Below, one piece after another: positions 1-26,357 of a stretch of 64,000 nt of DNA; position 1 is the stretch's first letter; the number at the start of each line of letters is the position of its first letter. Source of the stretch: Bugula neritina (lineage: Eukaryota; Bryozoa; Gymnolaemata; Cheilostomatida; Bugulidae); assembly GCA_964035545.1 (NCBI GenBank), contig OZ037768.1, forward strand, positions 5,261,241 to 5,325,240, written 5' to 3'. The notes under the pieces were generated by a model, which was not told the DNA's origin, did no database searches, and saw only the letters and a program-made list of their open reading frames with translations. Made by a program: the position numbers and the translations under genes.

Positions 1-238
1 GGCATCTCTTGTGAACAAGTCACCGAATGTTCTTGTTAACACATGTCGTACATTTTGAGATCTGAATAACATTCAAGATACACATTTAAGACATTTACAG
101 TGTACTTGACATTTAAAAACACTACATATGTCGTAATGATATATACCTAGCTGATGACGGTCTGTGGAGTCTCATTGAAGGCTCGCCTTCACCACCACCA
201 GATGAAATAGTCCTTACAGGACTTGCAGTGTCAGCCAT
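1..238 (-). CDS. 5' end of an unrecognised protein-coding gene, partial (two exons)
   Basis: Read on the minus strand, an ATG at 238-236 opens a 92-base exon (238-147) ending in CTAG|GTATAT. An 85-base intron ends in TTATTCAG, and the frame continues from 61 to the window edge without a stop. The junction is phase 2 and completes an Arg codon. The 51 visible residues begin MADTASPVRTISSGGG, are rich in Ser, Gly and Arg, and then become more ordered (VRHVLTRTFGDLFTRD). I do not recognise the family. The low-complexity start followed by ordered sequence suggests a disordered N-terminus before a domain lying outside the window. The gene is divergent from the PAF-acetylhydrolase gene, about 1.4 kb between start codons, so they may share a promoter region. 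The start is the only ATG in this short open stretch; an upstream exon is possible. Confidence 0.5.
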
Positions 239-1629
239 TCTCAGTTACGACTACAATGTAATAAAGAACAAGATGCAGTATGTGGACGTTTCAAAATTAA
301 TAAATTATTCAATTGAGTAAATGTTAGATGCTAAAAGAGCTGTAAAAATATTGTTCAATTAAAAAAGATAGAATAATAATGCAAATCTAATAATAGCCAT
401 TCTTAAAAGTAAACATACTTTTAACATAAATTATAAAATAATTACATAGTTTAATATGAATACCAAAAAAACAGCATAAAATAAATAGAAGAGTTAATAA
501 TTTAATATGCATATGATAGGAAACAAAATATTTAAACCAACGTTGAACAATAATAAAAATATCATTATAATTCATAAATATTACTTGTTTTGCAGACTTC
601 ATAACTAGCAACTATTGTATTTTTACCAGGTCTAATACTAATAGTAATAGTAATTACGCTGGTACTGATAATGGTACTAAAAGTAAATTTATTATTACAG
701 GAAATAATAACGATAATAAAATAAAACACAGTATACAATAAAAGCGGCTTAGGTACAACTAGTATTATGCATAAATCATGATCACAATCATAATGATATC
801 GGTAATCATTGTATCTATCCTTGAGTACTTTTCTTTTAGTTAAAACTTTACTTCTAGTTCTACTTTCAGAAACAAAGTCAAATGCTTACTCAGTTTAGGT
901 GAGTGAATTTATCAGTGTGATGTTTGTACTACTCAAAGTGATTACTGATTTATTATTTTTGCATATTAAGTCACACTAGTGAAAATAACCTACTAAAAAT
1001 TATATTTCATAAAATACCAGCATCTCAAACTATAAAAATACTGAAACACAAAGAGATTTTGACGCAATGTAAATTTTAATGTGAATGTGCAAGTAGCCGC
1101 CTTTGAGAGCCCCGTTTCCATGGAAGTAGTGAGACTTTTTGTTATTACGAGCAAAAGAGCTGTATCTGGCGACATGGCCTTGACCTATAATGTTGCACAG
1201 TTCATGATAAAAGCCTAGAAGTAGAACTAGCAGGCATTAATGATTGAAATTTTTGCTTTAATTTCATCATAACCAAAATGATAATGGAATTGTTAATAGA
1301 GCTGTAATTATTTAGCAAACAGCACAATTTTTATTTTGTATGTGATACAAGTGGATATACATTTTTTTCAAAAAAGTCAGCTTATGACAAAGTTGATATA
1401 TAGTTATACCTATATTTCTAGTTAATGTTATACAAGTGAATATTGATATTTGAAAATTTAATAAATTATCTGTTAGTTGTTACACAAACACTGACTGTAA
1501 CATTTTCACTTTGGGCTTGGCTTAGAGTTAGTCTTACTTTTACCTAGAGTTAGTTTACTCTTAGTCTTACTGTCAGACCCACTCACCCAGTTTGAGTTAC
1601 TGTTAGTATCATTAGATTAAACTATCAGT
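239..1629. other. Divergent intergenic region with degenerate TAGTAATA-like repeats
   Basis: This interval lies between two start codons pointing away from each other. Most of it is A+T-rich with no supportable gene. Around 620-720 it carries degenerate runs built on AGTAATA/TACTAAT, the same sequence style seen at 1840-2010 and 43640-44290. A less A+T-rich patch at about 1085-1195 has short open frames on both strands but no recognisable protein; it could be a promoter or 5' UTR exon of either neighbour. Confidence 0.4.
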
Positions 1630-4600
1630 ATGAGTATGTCCGCCAAATCCAATGGCAACAGCAACACGGCCACTAAACCTACACCAGTCGAAGATGTGAG
1701 AGGTGATAACAACTGGATGGCAATGGTTAGTATTATTATTATCATAACGGTGTAACTATACCTAAATTTATAGGTTTAGTTTGCTGTCACTATGACTAGT
1801 CACTATAAGTATAAGTATTTCCACTTAATTTTAAAGAATATTAATAGTAATTGTAATGGTGATACTGATAGCAAAGGTAACTGTAATCACTCTTACGATA
1901 ATGGTATTATTAATATTAAATCTCAGTCTGGCCCTGGACTAATAGTGTTAGAAATACTAATGGTTAATATTATAGTAATACTTAATAAAGTGATACTGAT
2001 AATACTTAGTTACTCTTTTATCTATTGCCTATTGGTATTTGCTTATTCCCTTTCAGGAAAACCACAGTAGATTGTCTCTTCAAATTCTGCTTACTTGCAT
2101 CTTCCACCTTCAGACCTTGCTCCTTCATTTCATATTGATGTTTCACTGTTTCCATGAACCTTCTCCCGAAACGTCCTTTCTTCTTGGCAACTCCTTTTCC
2201 ATAACTCGTTCCCGTGTAATGTTCATTTCTTCTCAATACACGACCATGCCACCCGATTCTAGACATTCTCAGCTTTACTCAATCTTCTCCATGCTTGCTA
2301 TTCCTCTGATTTACTCATATCTAACCATCCTTGTCACTCCCATTGCTAGTCTAATCATTGCCAGATCCGTTAACTCTGCTCATATCTCTCAGTTAGTCTC
2401 ACTGTCTAAGTCATACATTGCTGCTAGTTAAACTGATGTACTATAGACCTTTTCCCTTCAATCTAGCCAACACACGCCTGAGACCCTCCGCTATCCACTT
2501 CAGCCTGCTTGTACTCTTCTTTTATCTCTCAACTGCAACTTCCTTCTTTCTGTACGGTAGCTCAAAAATAATTAAAGTTTTTTCACTATGTTTTTTGGCT
2601 ATGTTTCATGTATTATATTTGAAGCTCCCTCTACTTCCCCCATTCATATACTAGTCTCATTTCTCTTCTTTCTAATGCTAATCTCCGCCTCTTCAAAGTT
2701 GTATTGACCAGGTTTGTACTTTTCTCACACATAACAGTGTCATCTGCAAATAGCATGCTTAATAGAGATTTTTCCATATTTCTGGCATCTTCTTGTAAAA
2801 TTAGTTTAGTGATCTAGTCAAGTATTTCACATTCATCTTTCCAATGCATATCACATTTTCACTAGTAAGTTGTCTGGCTCCATAGCCCTGTAATTCTTCA
2901 TTAACCATAATGCTGTCCTCACCTCCTCCATTATCTCTTGGTTATTACTCAAACTTAATTAAAATAATTTATAAAAATGTAGTACAAGTAGTATTACTAT
3001 TAATTATGCTAATAATTACATTTATTTATTACTGTCTAATATTCTCTTTTATTTCGTGGAATGGTAATACTTATAGTGATACCAAATATGCAATTTTTAA
3101 ATGACAATAATCTATTGATCATGAAAATAGATCTTTATTTCAAATGTTGATGCTATTTTTTAATTTAAATTAGCCACTACTTACAATGACTACTGACTAA
3201 TAGCAGCAGGTGGGTATAATTTCTGCAAAATAAAATATCTTGACTTTTACCATCATTTTGCAGTTTAATTTCGCTCCCTTTGTAATTATAGTACCAAAGC
3301 TAAAAATTGTCAAGTGTTGAATTGTTTTACTTCGATGGATAGACAAAAATACAAGTGCTTATTTGGCGCTTAGCCATATACTCATAGTTGGTGACAACTG
3401 GAAAGGGTAGTATAGCTGTATGAGGTATTGGGGCACACTCTTACTACACGGTTTATATATTTGTAGCATCAAAGATTTGTAACAGAAGCTCAAGAGAGGG
3501 AGCCAGATGTAGTTTTAATTGGTGACTCGCTCTTTGCCAATCTCAACATCGCTAACGTAATATTTCTTTGATAGTATTCAACAAAATTTGCAGTTTGCAG
3601 TTACTTTGTGTGTTTAGTGACGTTTAAATAATGTTGGCCGTTCAATTTTTAGATATGGGATAAAATGTTCGCTCCTTTGCACTGCCTCAACTTTGGTATA
3701 GGTGGAGATCAGACACAGAATGTGTTGTGGCGGTGTGTGAATGGGGAGATGGACAACATGTCTCCTCAGGTCAGTCATCTTGACACAGCTTATTGAGAGG
3801 TTACAGATTTAGAAAGCTGGCAAAGTTATCAGATATAGAAATAATATATTAGTTTAGTGATTTCAGAGTTATAGTCAAAACCCTCTCCATTCTTATTCTA
3901 GTCACAGTCGGGTCAAATATTCTAGCATGTGGAACTATAGTTCTAGTTTTTTAGTTAATGGGCTTAGCCAAATTCTAAAATTTCAATGATTTTTAATAGC
4001 GATAAAAGCTGCTCATTATAAGCGCTAGTTCTATTAGTAATCTAAGTTTTAATTATATTATATGCTGTATTGCTATGGTTATAGATTATTTTATTTTAGA
4101 GCCCGCTAATATGATGAATTAAAATAAATATATTAATAACTTGCTAACTAATATTTGATAAAATAGATAGAGTTTATAGTGAAGATAAAATCAAAATATG
4201 CACTATAATATTATAAAGTTGTGTTGTAGGTAAAACCCACTATTCAGGTTTGAGTAGGGTTCACCTAGTTCGTTGTCTCACATACATTCAAACATCTTTT
4301 ATAAGATTTTATTGTCAAGATTTTATTGTCAACTTTATATATACTGAATTTATAGCGACAAAACTGATTCACTACCCTCAGTAGTGAATCAAAACTCCTC
4401 ACTTTGTAATCCCATGGTGCTAACTTCTGTTGGTCTAAAGATCAAACCTGAAATGTATGATTTAAGGAACAGTTTGTAAATAACTAAACTGTAAATAGGA
4501 TAATTCAGTATTTTGAAATAAACTCACCAGTTTATTTGGAAATACGTATGTTTAATTTGACAAATTGCTAAAAAGTCAATTTTAGTCTTAACAGCTGGAA

Positions 4601-6031
4601 GTTCTAATACCCGGTCATGATTTTCATAAAATTGTATAGGTAGCAGTTATTTTTATGTCACAAGAAACTGTTTTGTTGTAATAAACTTCCATAGAGGGGT
4701 AGTAAATGCTTAGTTTATGCTGAATTCTGTATTCTACAAGTAAAAGCACAATAACATATTTGTTTGTCTTGATTACATATGTACACCCTTCAACTGTATC
4801 AGTTAATATTTTTCTTCAATTAATCATAAAAATTGATCCAATGAAAATTAAGCCAAAAAAATAATTTAATGTAAATTTGTAATCAAATGGGAGAGACCCA
4901 GGCTTTTAGTTATCTTAACTCTGGCTTCTTTCTTTTCTCATGATGTCTACTATTCCGTAATGTGTTGTTCACAAATTGTGTCTAATAACTTGTTGTTGAG
5001 TTGTCTCCACTTGTATTCTCAGTACCTGGTTATTCTATTAGGTCTCTATATGCCATCACATTTTGCTTCCTTTCAGGTTATTGTGCTCTGTGTGGGAACA
5101 AATAACTATGATAACACTTCCGAAGAAACTTATGAAGGAATTATGGCAATTGTCTCCTCTATTAGGGAACGCCAGCCCTCAGCCAGCATAGTCATAGTGG
5201 TATGTGATAATCTAGACATAGTTGATCTTACATATACATGATGGTAAGATGTGAAGAAGTGATGAAGATTATATTTTTGCTATATTTTCCTATTCAATTT
5301 ATTTGTTATTATAATAAGTGCCTGTTTTTGCATATTGATGTTGAATAATGTTCATTTAAAATTAAACTTAATGAGGTAAATTTTTTACTAAAGGAACTGA
5401 ATAGGAATAATTCTTTCATGGTTTATCATTCAATAAAAAAGTGCTATGAAGTGCTGTTTTAACTGCTATGAAGAGGGAAGTGACATATTTCGTATTAAAA
5501 ACCAGTTGCTATTATTTGAAATACTTTCTTTAATTAGTTTTTTTATATAACCCCTATTTTAAAGGATTTGAAACACAATATTTCTTATTGTTTAATAAAA
5601 TGGTGTCTCAGATTTTCAATTGTTCAAACCATTTTAGATTTTGTTTCTAACACATATCGCAATAATCTTATGATACTGATATGATCTTATCGAACCTTTA
5701 GGTAGTTGTGGATCTCATTTGAATCATCTACTTATAGGGTATTCCTCCTCGAGGGAGAACTCACAACAAGCTAAGAGAAAAGATTGGGGAGATAAATCTA
5801 ATGTTAGCGAAAGGAGTAAAGGATTTAGCTAACACTCACCTGGTTGCGATAGATCCGGGGCTATTCATCAACCCATATGACAATACTATCAACCATAGAG
5901 ACATGTATGACTATTTGCATTTCACAGCAGCAGGGTATGAAAAGTTCTGCGAGCCTATTTTGGAAGAAATACAAACTCTGTTGAAGGATTTCTCAAAATC
6001 CGGAAACTTTTCAGATGAACAGCTATCTTAA
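1630..6031 (+). CDS. PAFAH1B2: Platelet-activating factor acetylhydrolase IB, catalytic alpha subunit (PAFAH1B2/3-like)
   Basis: SGNH/GDSL-type hydrolase that removes the sn-2 acetyl group of PAF-like phospholipids; in animals the family forms a cytosolic complex with LIS1, the dynein regulator. Exons: 1630-1725, 3467-3556, 3653-3769, 5077-5199, 5738-6031, all joined in phase 0, giving 239 residues (vertebrate proteins are about 230). Block I is GDS with the nucleophile Ser53, the block II region is GIGGD (77-81), block III is GTNN (108-111), and the block V Asp-x-x-His is Asp200/His203 in DYLH. The N-terminal DVRGDNNWM matches the family start, which supports this ATG. Intron 1 (1726-3466) contains a retrotransposon fragment; intron 4 has nothing notable. 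PAFAH1B2 and PAFAH1B3 split within vertebrates, so the symbol means the shared ancestral type. All catalytic residues are present. Confidence 0.93.
2018..2945 (-). mobile_element. Degraded non-LTR retrotransposon: C-terminal reverse transcriptase region
   Basis: Inside intron 1 of the PAF-acetylhydrolase gene, on the opposite strand. Reading the minus strand from about 2945, pieces of a LINE-type reverse transcriptase appear in different frames. They include a KMKNGKAVGPD-like segment (LMKNYRAMEPDN, near 2880-2915), the catalytic FADD motif (LFADDTVM, near 2735-2757), a MGVTRM/RGIASMEKI segment, and the usual tail RIGWHGRVLRRNEHYTG in an 82-codon open stretch (2266-2018). Many stops and frame changes separate these parts, so it is not functional. 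The order and spacing match the C-terminal half of LINE endonuclease/reverse-transcriptase proteins. The clade cannot be fixed from this fragment. On the element's 3' side (below 2018) the sequence turns into simple AGTAATA-type repeats, which may be its tail. Confidence 0.75.
4365..4391. repeat. Perfect 11-bp hairpin
   Basis: TGATTCACTAC, a 5-base loop CCTCA, then the exact reverse complement GTAGTGAATCA, in intron 3 of the PAF-acetylhydrolase gene. No known function. Confidence 0.6.
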
Positions 6032-7915
6032 AAGTATTTGACTTATATAGAGGTTTACATGTGGCAGCATTTTAGAAGGATGTATTCATTTTTTTTGTAA
6101 TTAATGTATGGTGCTCAGATGTTTAAAAGCTGTTTCAGATTCAAGGCTAGTCATGACTCACAATGAATAATTCCTTGCCTCTATTTAACTTCTATCATGT
6201 ACATAGGAAAAAAATTATAAACGTAATTATCTGCTAATTTTTGAAGAATAACAATTTTTTGCAATATTTCTATGCAATATCATTTTATCATTTGCATATT
6301 TTACTGTTTACTTATTGAGTATTACTTTATATATTTTATAGTTATAAATGTGTTGGCAAATATTCTTTTAGAGTTGTGTTCTCATTTAGCTGGTCTTGCG
6401 GAGTAAGCAAGTAACTCTAATAGTTCATTCATAACTCCGTCGCGATAGCAACGGCGTATACTACGCTGTACGCTTGTTGGGTGCGTTTGTGATCAAAGTG
6501 CTATGCATTGTGGTAAACACGCTGGTCACGTGTTGCCTTTATACACAATCGTGCGTGTAGGTCAGGTAGTGTAGGTGCTTGGTTGGATTCAGATGCTGGC
6601 CGTGCTGGTAATGCACCTCTAGTAGATCTAGGCATTGAGCTGTTGGGGACACCCAAGATTGGTGCTCCAAATGACTGAAGGATATGAACAGTAAGAACTA
6701 GGTGTTCGTGAGTTTTGGCAGTTTCAAAGCCTCCCAAAGGAGTGAAATAGTAAGTGTCCACTAGTCAACTTCTTATTCTTAATACTTATACTTATAGTTA
6801 TAAAGTTATATTTATAATAGTAATTATTAAACGACCTATAGTTATACTTGTATTTGTAAGAGTAGTGGCACTGAATAATGAGTAGTTATATTATATTTAT
6901 ATTAATATTTTATTTTTTAGTAACGATTCAGTTTCATAGTAAAGAACACAAAATAGCCATTATTTCAGTTAAACTTAAATCTTTAACGTTCACCCTGGCC
7001 CTGTTATTTTTATTTTAAGTATGACATTATTATTACAGCAACTGTTGCACATTGTGATTGTAAGTACCAGTTGCTGTGGGTAAATCGCGGTAAACTACTA
7101 AATAAAAGTGTATGCCACCTTATCGCACAAACTGGTGTTTGCAGTACTACTTGAAGTTACAGTGCAGGTGCATATGGGTTATTCAACTATTGTGTGCATA
7201 CTGGTCACGTAGACGTGATTGTTTGTAGTTGAAGTTTTAACATTTAAACTAGTCTTTCCCTCACTCTGACCATTCAATTCAATACATGGTAGCTACTGAG
7301 TGTTGACCTAGGCTATATTTAGCTTAATATAATGCTCCAATTCGTGATTTAACTGATATTCTGATTAGTAATTCCATTAAACCATTTCAGTAAAGGTTGC
7401 AATTGCTATTAAAGCCGCACCTATACCTACCTGAAAATGTTTTTTAATATCAGAGCCACTAGTAAAGCTCACCTTGTATCAGTATTTAAGTTACAGCATT
7501 GATTTAAATATATCTCCACATTAATTATCCATGTACACTCCTTAATCTTACTCTCTCCTAGCAAGATATTTTAGCTAGCTGGTTATAGCTACTTGTATTC
7601 ACTGCCATATTGAAGATTATCATCTGGGACTGGCATTTTTCTTTAAGCTGCTATAATAACTTGCTAATATCCAACCTTTACATTCGCCTGAATCTAATTT
7701 ATAGATATTAAAGTAGTGGATCAAGCTTGCTTATAGATTAGGATGCTATCAAGCATCAATAGCTTCTAATTATCACGTATCTCCTATTATACGTATTGCA
7801 ACACCAACTCTCTTGCAGAAGTGCAACGTACATCGGCACGAGCTGTTATAACCGCTTAGATTTTTACCATTTTAGGACATTTTTAATTAGGTGAAGTCAG
7901 GATAACGGTAGCCTC
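6032..7915. promoter_or_regulatory. Intergenic region with a CpG-containing patch, probable NLK promoter/5' UTR
   Basis: Between the PAF-acetylhydrolase stop and the NLK start. 6032-6420 is A+T-rich 3' flank. 6424-6760 is clearly richer in C, G and CpG. It holds an RFX X-box-like palindrome (GTCGCGATAGCAAC, 6439-6452), a ZNF143/Staf-like GCTATGCATTGTGGT (from 6500) and a TCACGTG E-box (near 6526). A strong donor GTAAGT follows AGTGAAATA at about 6751, and acceptor-like AG sites lie just before the NLK ATG. A non-coding first exon spliced across 6751-7900 is therefore plausible. This is inference. A minus-strand open frame (6761-6501) also crosses the patch but has no recognisable similarity. 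The rest is plain A+T-rich sequence. Confidence 0.35.
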
Positions 7916-22719
<14,804 letters not shown>

Positions 22720-25700
22720 GTCATGTGGCCTCAATGAGTCACAGCTATGCTGCAGACATGATAACGCTGAATCCCATTGGACCACCATCTCCTATGCAGA
22801 TTGTTCAATTCTCAATAATCCTTCCTCTAACAAGAATAACTAAACACACTGCATAATATATGTAAGACTATGATAACGTATTTTAGTATCACCGTGGCCA
22901 TCAGTTGATTTATTTGAATTACTTGTACATATAATAATGAGAGTACGCTGTATTGCTGAACCCTGCTGCTACGTAGTTTCTACTTTAAATATTTTATGAT
23001 GGTGGTTAGAGACAATTATAACGCAATGAAATGTAGTCACTTGATGGAACTGAAACTAAAAATATTCTTCTACGTGTAGATAAAATAGATGTCTGTAGAT
23101 ATTTATGATTGCAAGAAATATTATATTGTGTATAAATTATTTTTTCTAAACTCAGTAACAAGAGCAATCTTTGCCTTATATTATAATGAATTTCAGCTCT
23201 GGCTAATGTTTTATTTTATCATCATTCTCCTTTCTCTCTTTTAATTGTGTTATTTTTGTTTAGCACTTCAACCGTAGTTAGTTTCCCCCATTCACTCCGT
23301 CTTTACCCTTAGCTTGCTGTAGTGTTGTATGTCAGATTTGTAATTGGTGTAGGCACATTATATTTTAGTAATTAGGATTTTAGCCATGCTAATTATTTAT
23401 CCAAAAACGTGTGAAATTAATATGAAAATGCCTTCTAACTTTAAAGAGATGCATGAATTTATTATTGGGATTGTATTCAACTCAAGGATATTCATACCAT
23501 TTATATTAGATTCAACTCATATTATCAAGAGAGAAGATAATTCCATCTGACTTCTAATATTTGAATTCCTAATTTACCAATTATTATTGACCAATGAGAT
23601 GCTCAAATGCCTGGAATTATTCATTAGATATTACTAGCCAATCTTCTCTTTTTGAGTGATTCATCTACCATCATAATATCTTTGCCATGGGGATAAGAAT
23701 ATTGTTATAATACAGTACATAACAGCGCATTAATTACATCACTTATTATGCATTACAGCTTAGAATTATCTTCTCCATTATATAAGTTGGCTTTTGCCTC
23801 TACTCTAACCTTATTGTAACCTGCTGTGAGCGGGCTTCATAATATACAGACGTCTGCTTTAAGTAACTAATATATCAGTCCAACTCTTAACGATAATTAA
23901 AGTGAATTATTGAACAATTGTCTTTTTTACAATTTTTATATTCAAAATACTTTTGGTGCTTAAAATAAGATACAGAATTTAGTTTAGTGTTAAAGGATAA
24001 TGCCAATCTCTTTTTTGTTAATTAAATTTTGCATTATAATAATATTCAATCATCCCTGGTAATAATGATTTCATCAGCTAGCTTGTGGTGAATATTTATA
24101 TCATGTATTTTACAGTGCGTAAGCAGCTAGTGTTTGTATGATAATTATAGCTCGATACTACCATGCTATTGCTATAAGATGTTTCTAGTGAGTTAGAGTA
24201 GGTGTTAGCTTCATCCATGTATCTAGGCGTTTTAAATGTCAACAGAAAAAAAATATAATATTGTGATATATAATTATATTATGATAACTTAAATCATTAT
24301 GTGTGTTCCTTTATTTTGGTCCTACTAGTAGATTTATCATGTACCTTTATAATATAAATATATTGTTCTTATAAAATTTAAAATTCACAAAAATAAAATA
24401 TATTCTGTTTTACATTCAACAAATATCTTGTACTTAGATTGAATTTATAAAATATGCAAAAATCTTATATTTGATTGGTCAGAAATGAAGGACTCAAAGT
24501 GTTGGCCGTTAGCTATTATCTCTTGCAGGCATTATTTTATATTTTAAAATACTGTCCAATAAATTTGCAAAACAATGAATGGTTTTTAAAAGAGTTAAAA
24601 TAAAATATCATGAACTACAGCTTTAGGATAATTGCCAGTGCTTAAAGCAACTGTTGATAAACTGCATTCATAAATTTGTAACTAGAAAAATTACAATATA
24701 TTCAACAGCGGCAAATTTATTTGTGTCAGAAGTGTTACTGTCAATAACCTTATTACAGACTACTGTTGCAGTCATGGCATTGCTTTAGTTCTACTGTTAG
24801 ATTAATGATTCATAGTTTGGAGGGAGAGTCAAACCAGCCGGTTGCTTAAAGTGCTAGGCAGGGCAATTTTCATGAACACGACTCATATTTAACTCAATAA
24901 ATCTGTTAGCTAAGCATACAGGCGTAAGCTATGTACACACTGGAGTTATCAGTCCTTGCATAACTTTTTATCTTGATAGCCATTACAACATCCAATGCAT
25001 TTGTCTGAAGAGATGCATATTGCTTGAACAAAGTAGAGCTGTATATTAAATGGGTTGTATGAAAACCTAGTAAGATATGTTCGCCAGAATCTTACTAATA
25101 AACAAATGCTCTCACTTGTTCATGCAGTGTCAAAGTAATTAAATACTTGGCAGATTTTGGTGAATAGACAAAACCTTTGCTAGGTTTACTTCGCAGTGTT
25201 TTTAGCACTCGCTCATAAAAATGCGTAGTCTTATCAAAGATCTGTGTGAGTGGGATATATAAATATTGCAAAATACGCTAACATTTATAAGTCTATGTTA
25301 TTGTATTGTGCAAATCTATCTCTGCCAACAGTTTTTTCTTTGATAGAAATGTTCTTTTTTCAGCAGACATACAAGTTGTTGGAAAACCCAAGTTTATAAC
25401 TGCAAAAAAATTGCAAATTATATTTGAAGTTTAAATATATATTTTAATGTCGTTTTATATATTAGAAAAAAATGCTGAGTTCCATGAAAGTAAAACTCAT
25501 TTGACCCACTAATTGCATGAAACCCAAAAACTATTGTTTTTGTAATGTAAGTAAGGACTAACAGTTGGGGTAACTCTTTATAGACTTAGTGCAGTTCCAT
25601 ACATTGTTTGCAGTGGTGCTGCACTTGGGCCACTATCAAGTGTTTTTACTATGAAGGTCCACATCAGATAAAAATCTTTATAATAATAATGAGAACATGC

Positions 25701-26357
25701 ATAAGTCCGTTATGCTCCACTAAATCTACTAACAAAACTTTATTGATTTGTATACTTCACCGGACAACTTTCGTCTAATCAGGATTAATAATAGCTTTAT
25801 TACAGCTCAACATAAACATTCAGTGTTGAAGGGGTTTTGTTTGAATATCAATATGTATTAAATATACCATAGAACCTTTTAATATTTACTTTAGGTTCAT
25901 ATTAAACTGAATAATTGTAATGCTAGCTACAACACACAATGGATTGATAAACTAAGAGGTGGATGCAGAATTTAAAAAACTGGGGTACGTTTATCAACTT
26001 TCTTTTTATTTAACTACTAGGTTAATGCAAATGAATACTTAAACTTTCTGGCCATGTAACAGCTTTAGAATATTGCAAAAAAAATCTAGTACAAATATAA
26101 TTGCATTGAAAAGTTTCCATTGCACTACATAGTTGCTTCTCCCCTAAGAATCTTGTTTTAAAATTTACACTCCTTTTTATGACTTTTACCAGACTTGCAC
26201 ATAGAATTGTTACTAAGTGAGGTCGCTAATGACAACAATACTCTATACTAAGATGGTGGAATACAGACTGTTGAGAATTTCAATGTGATTTAAGAGCAGT
26301 AAATATCAATCTCACTTAGTTCGTGCATTTGGAGTAGAGATTAGATAACCAGCAACC
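22720..26357. other. Intergenic region between NLK and the EF-hand gene
   Basis: A+T-rich sequence with no open frame longer than about 60 codons after the NLK 3' end and no recognisable repeat family. The first part must contain the NLK 3' UTR, and the end the promoter and 5' UTR of the EF-hand gene. I see nothing else to support. Confidence 0.4.
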
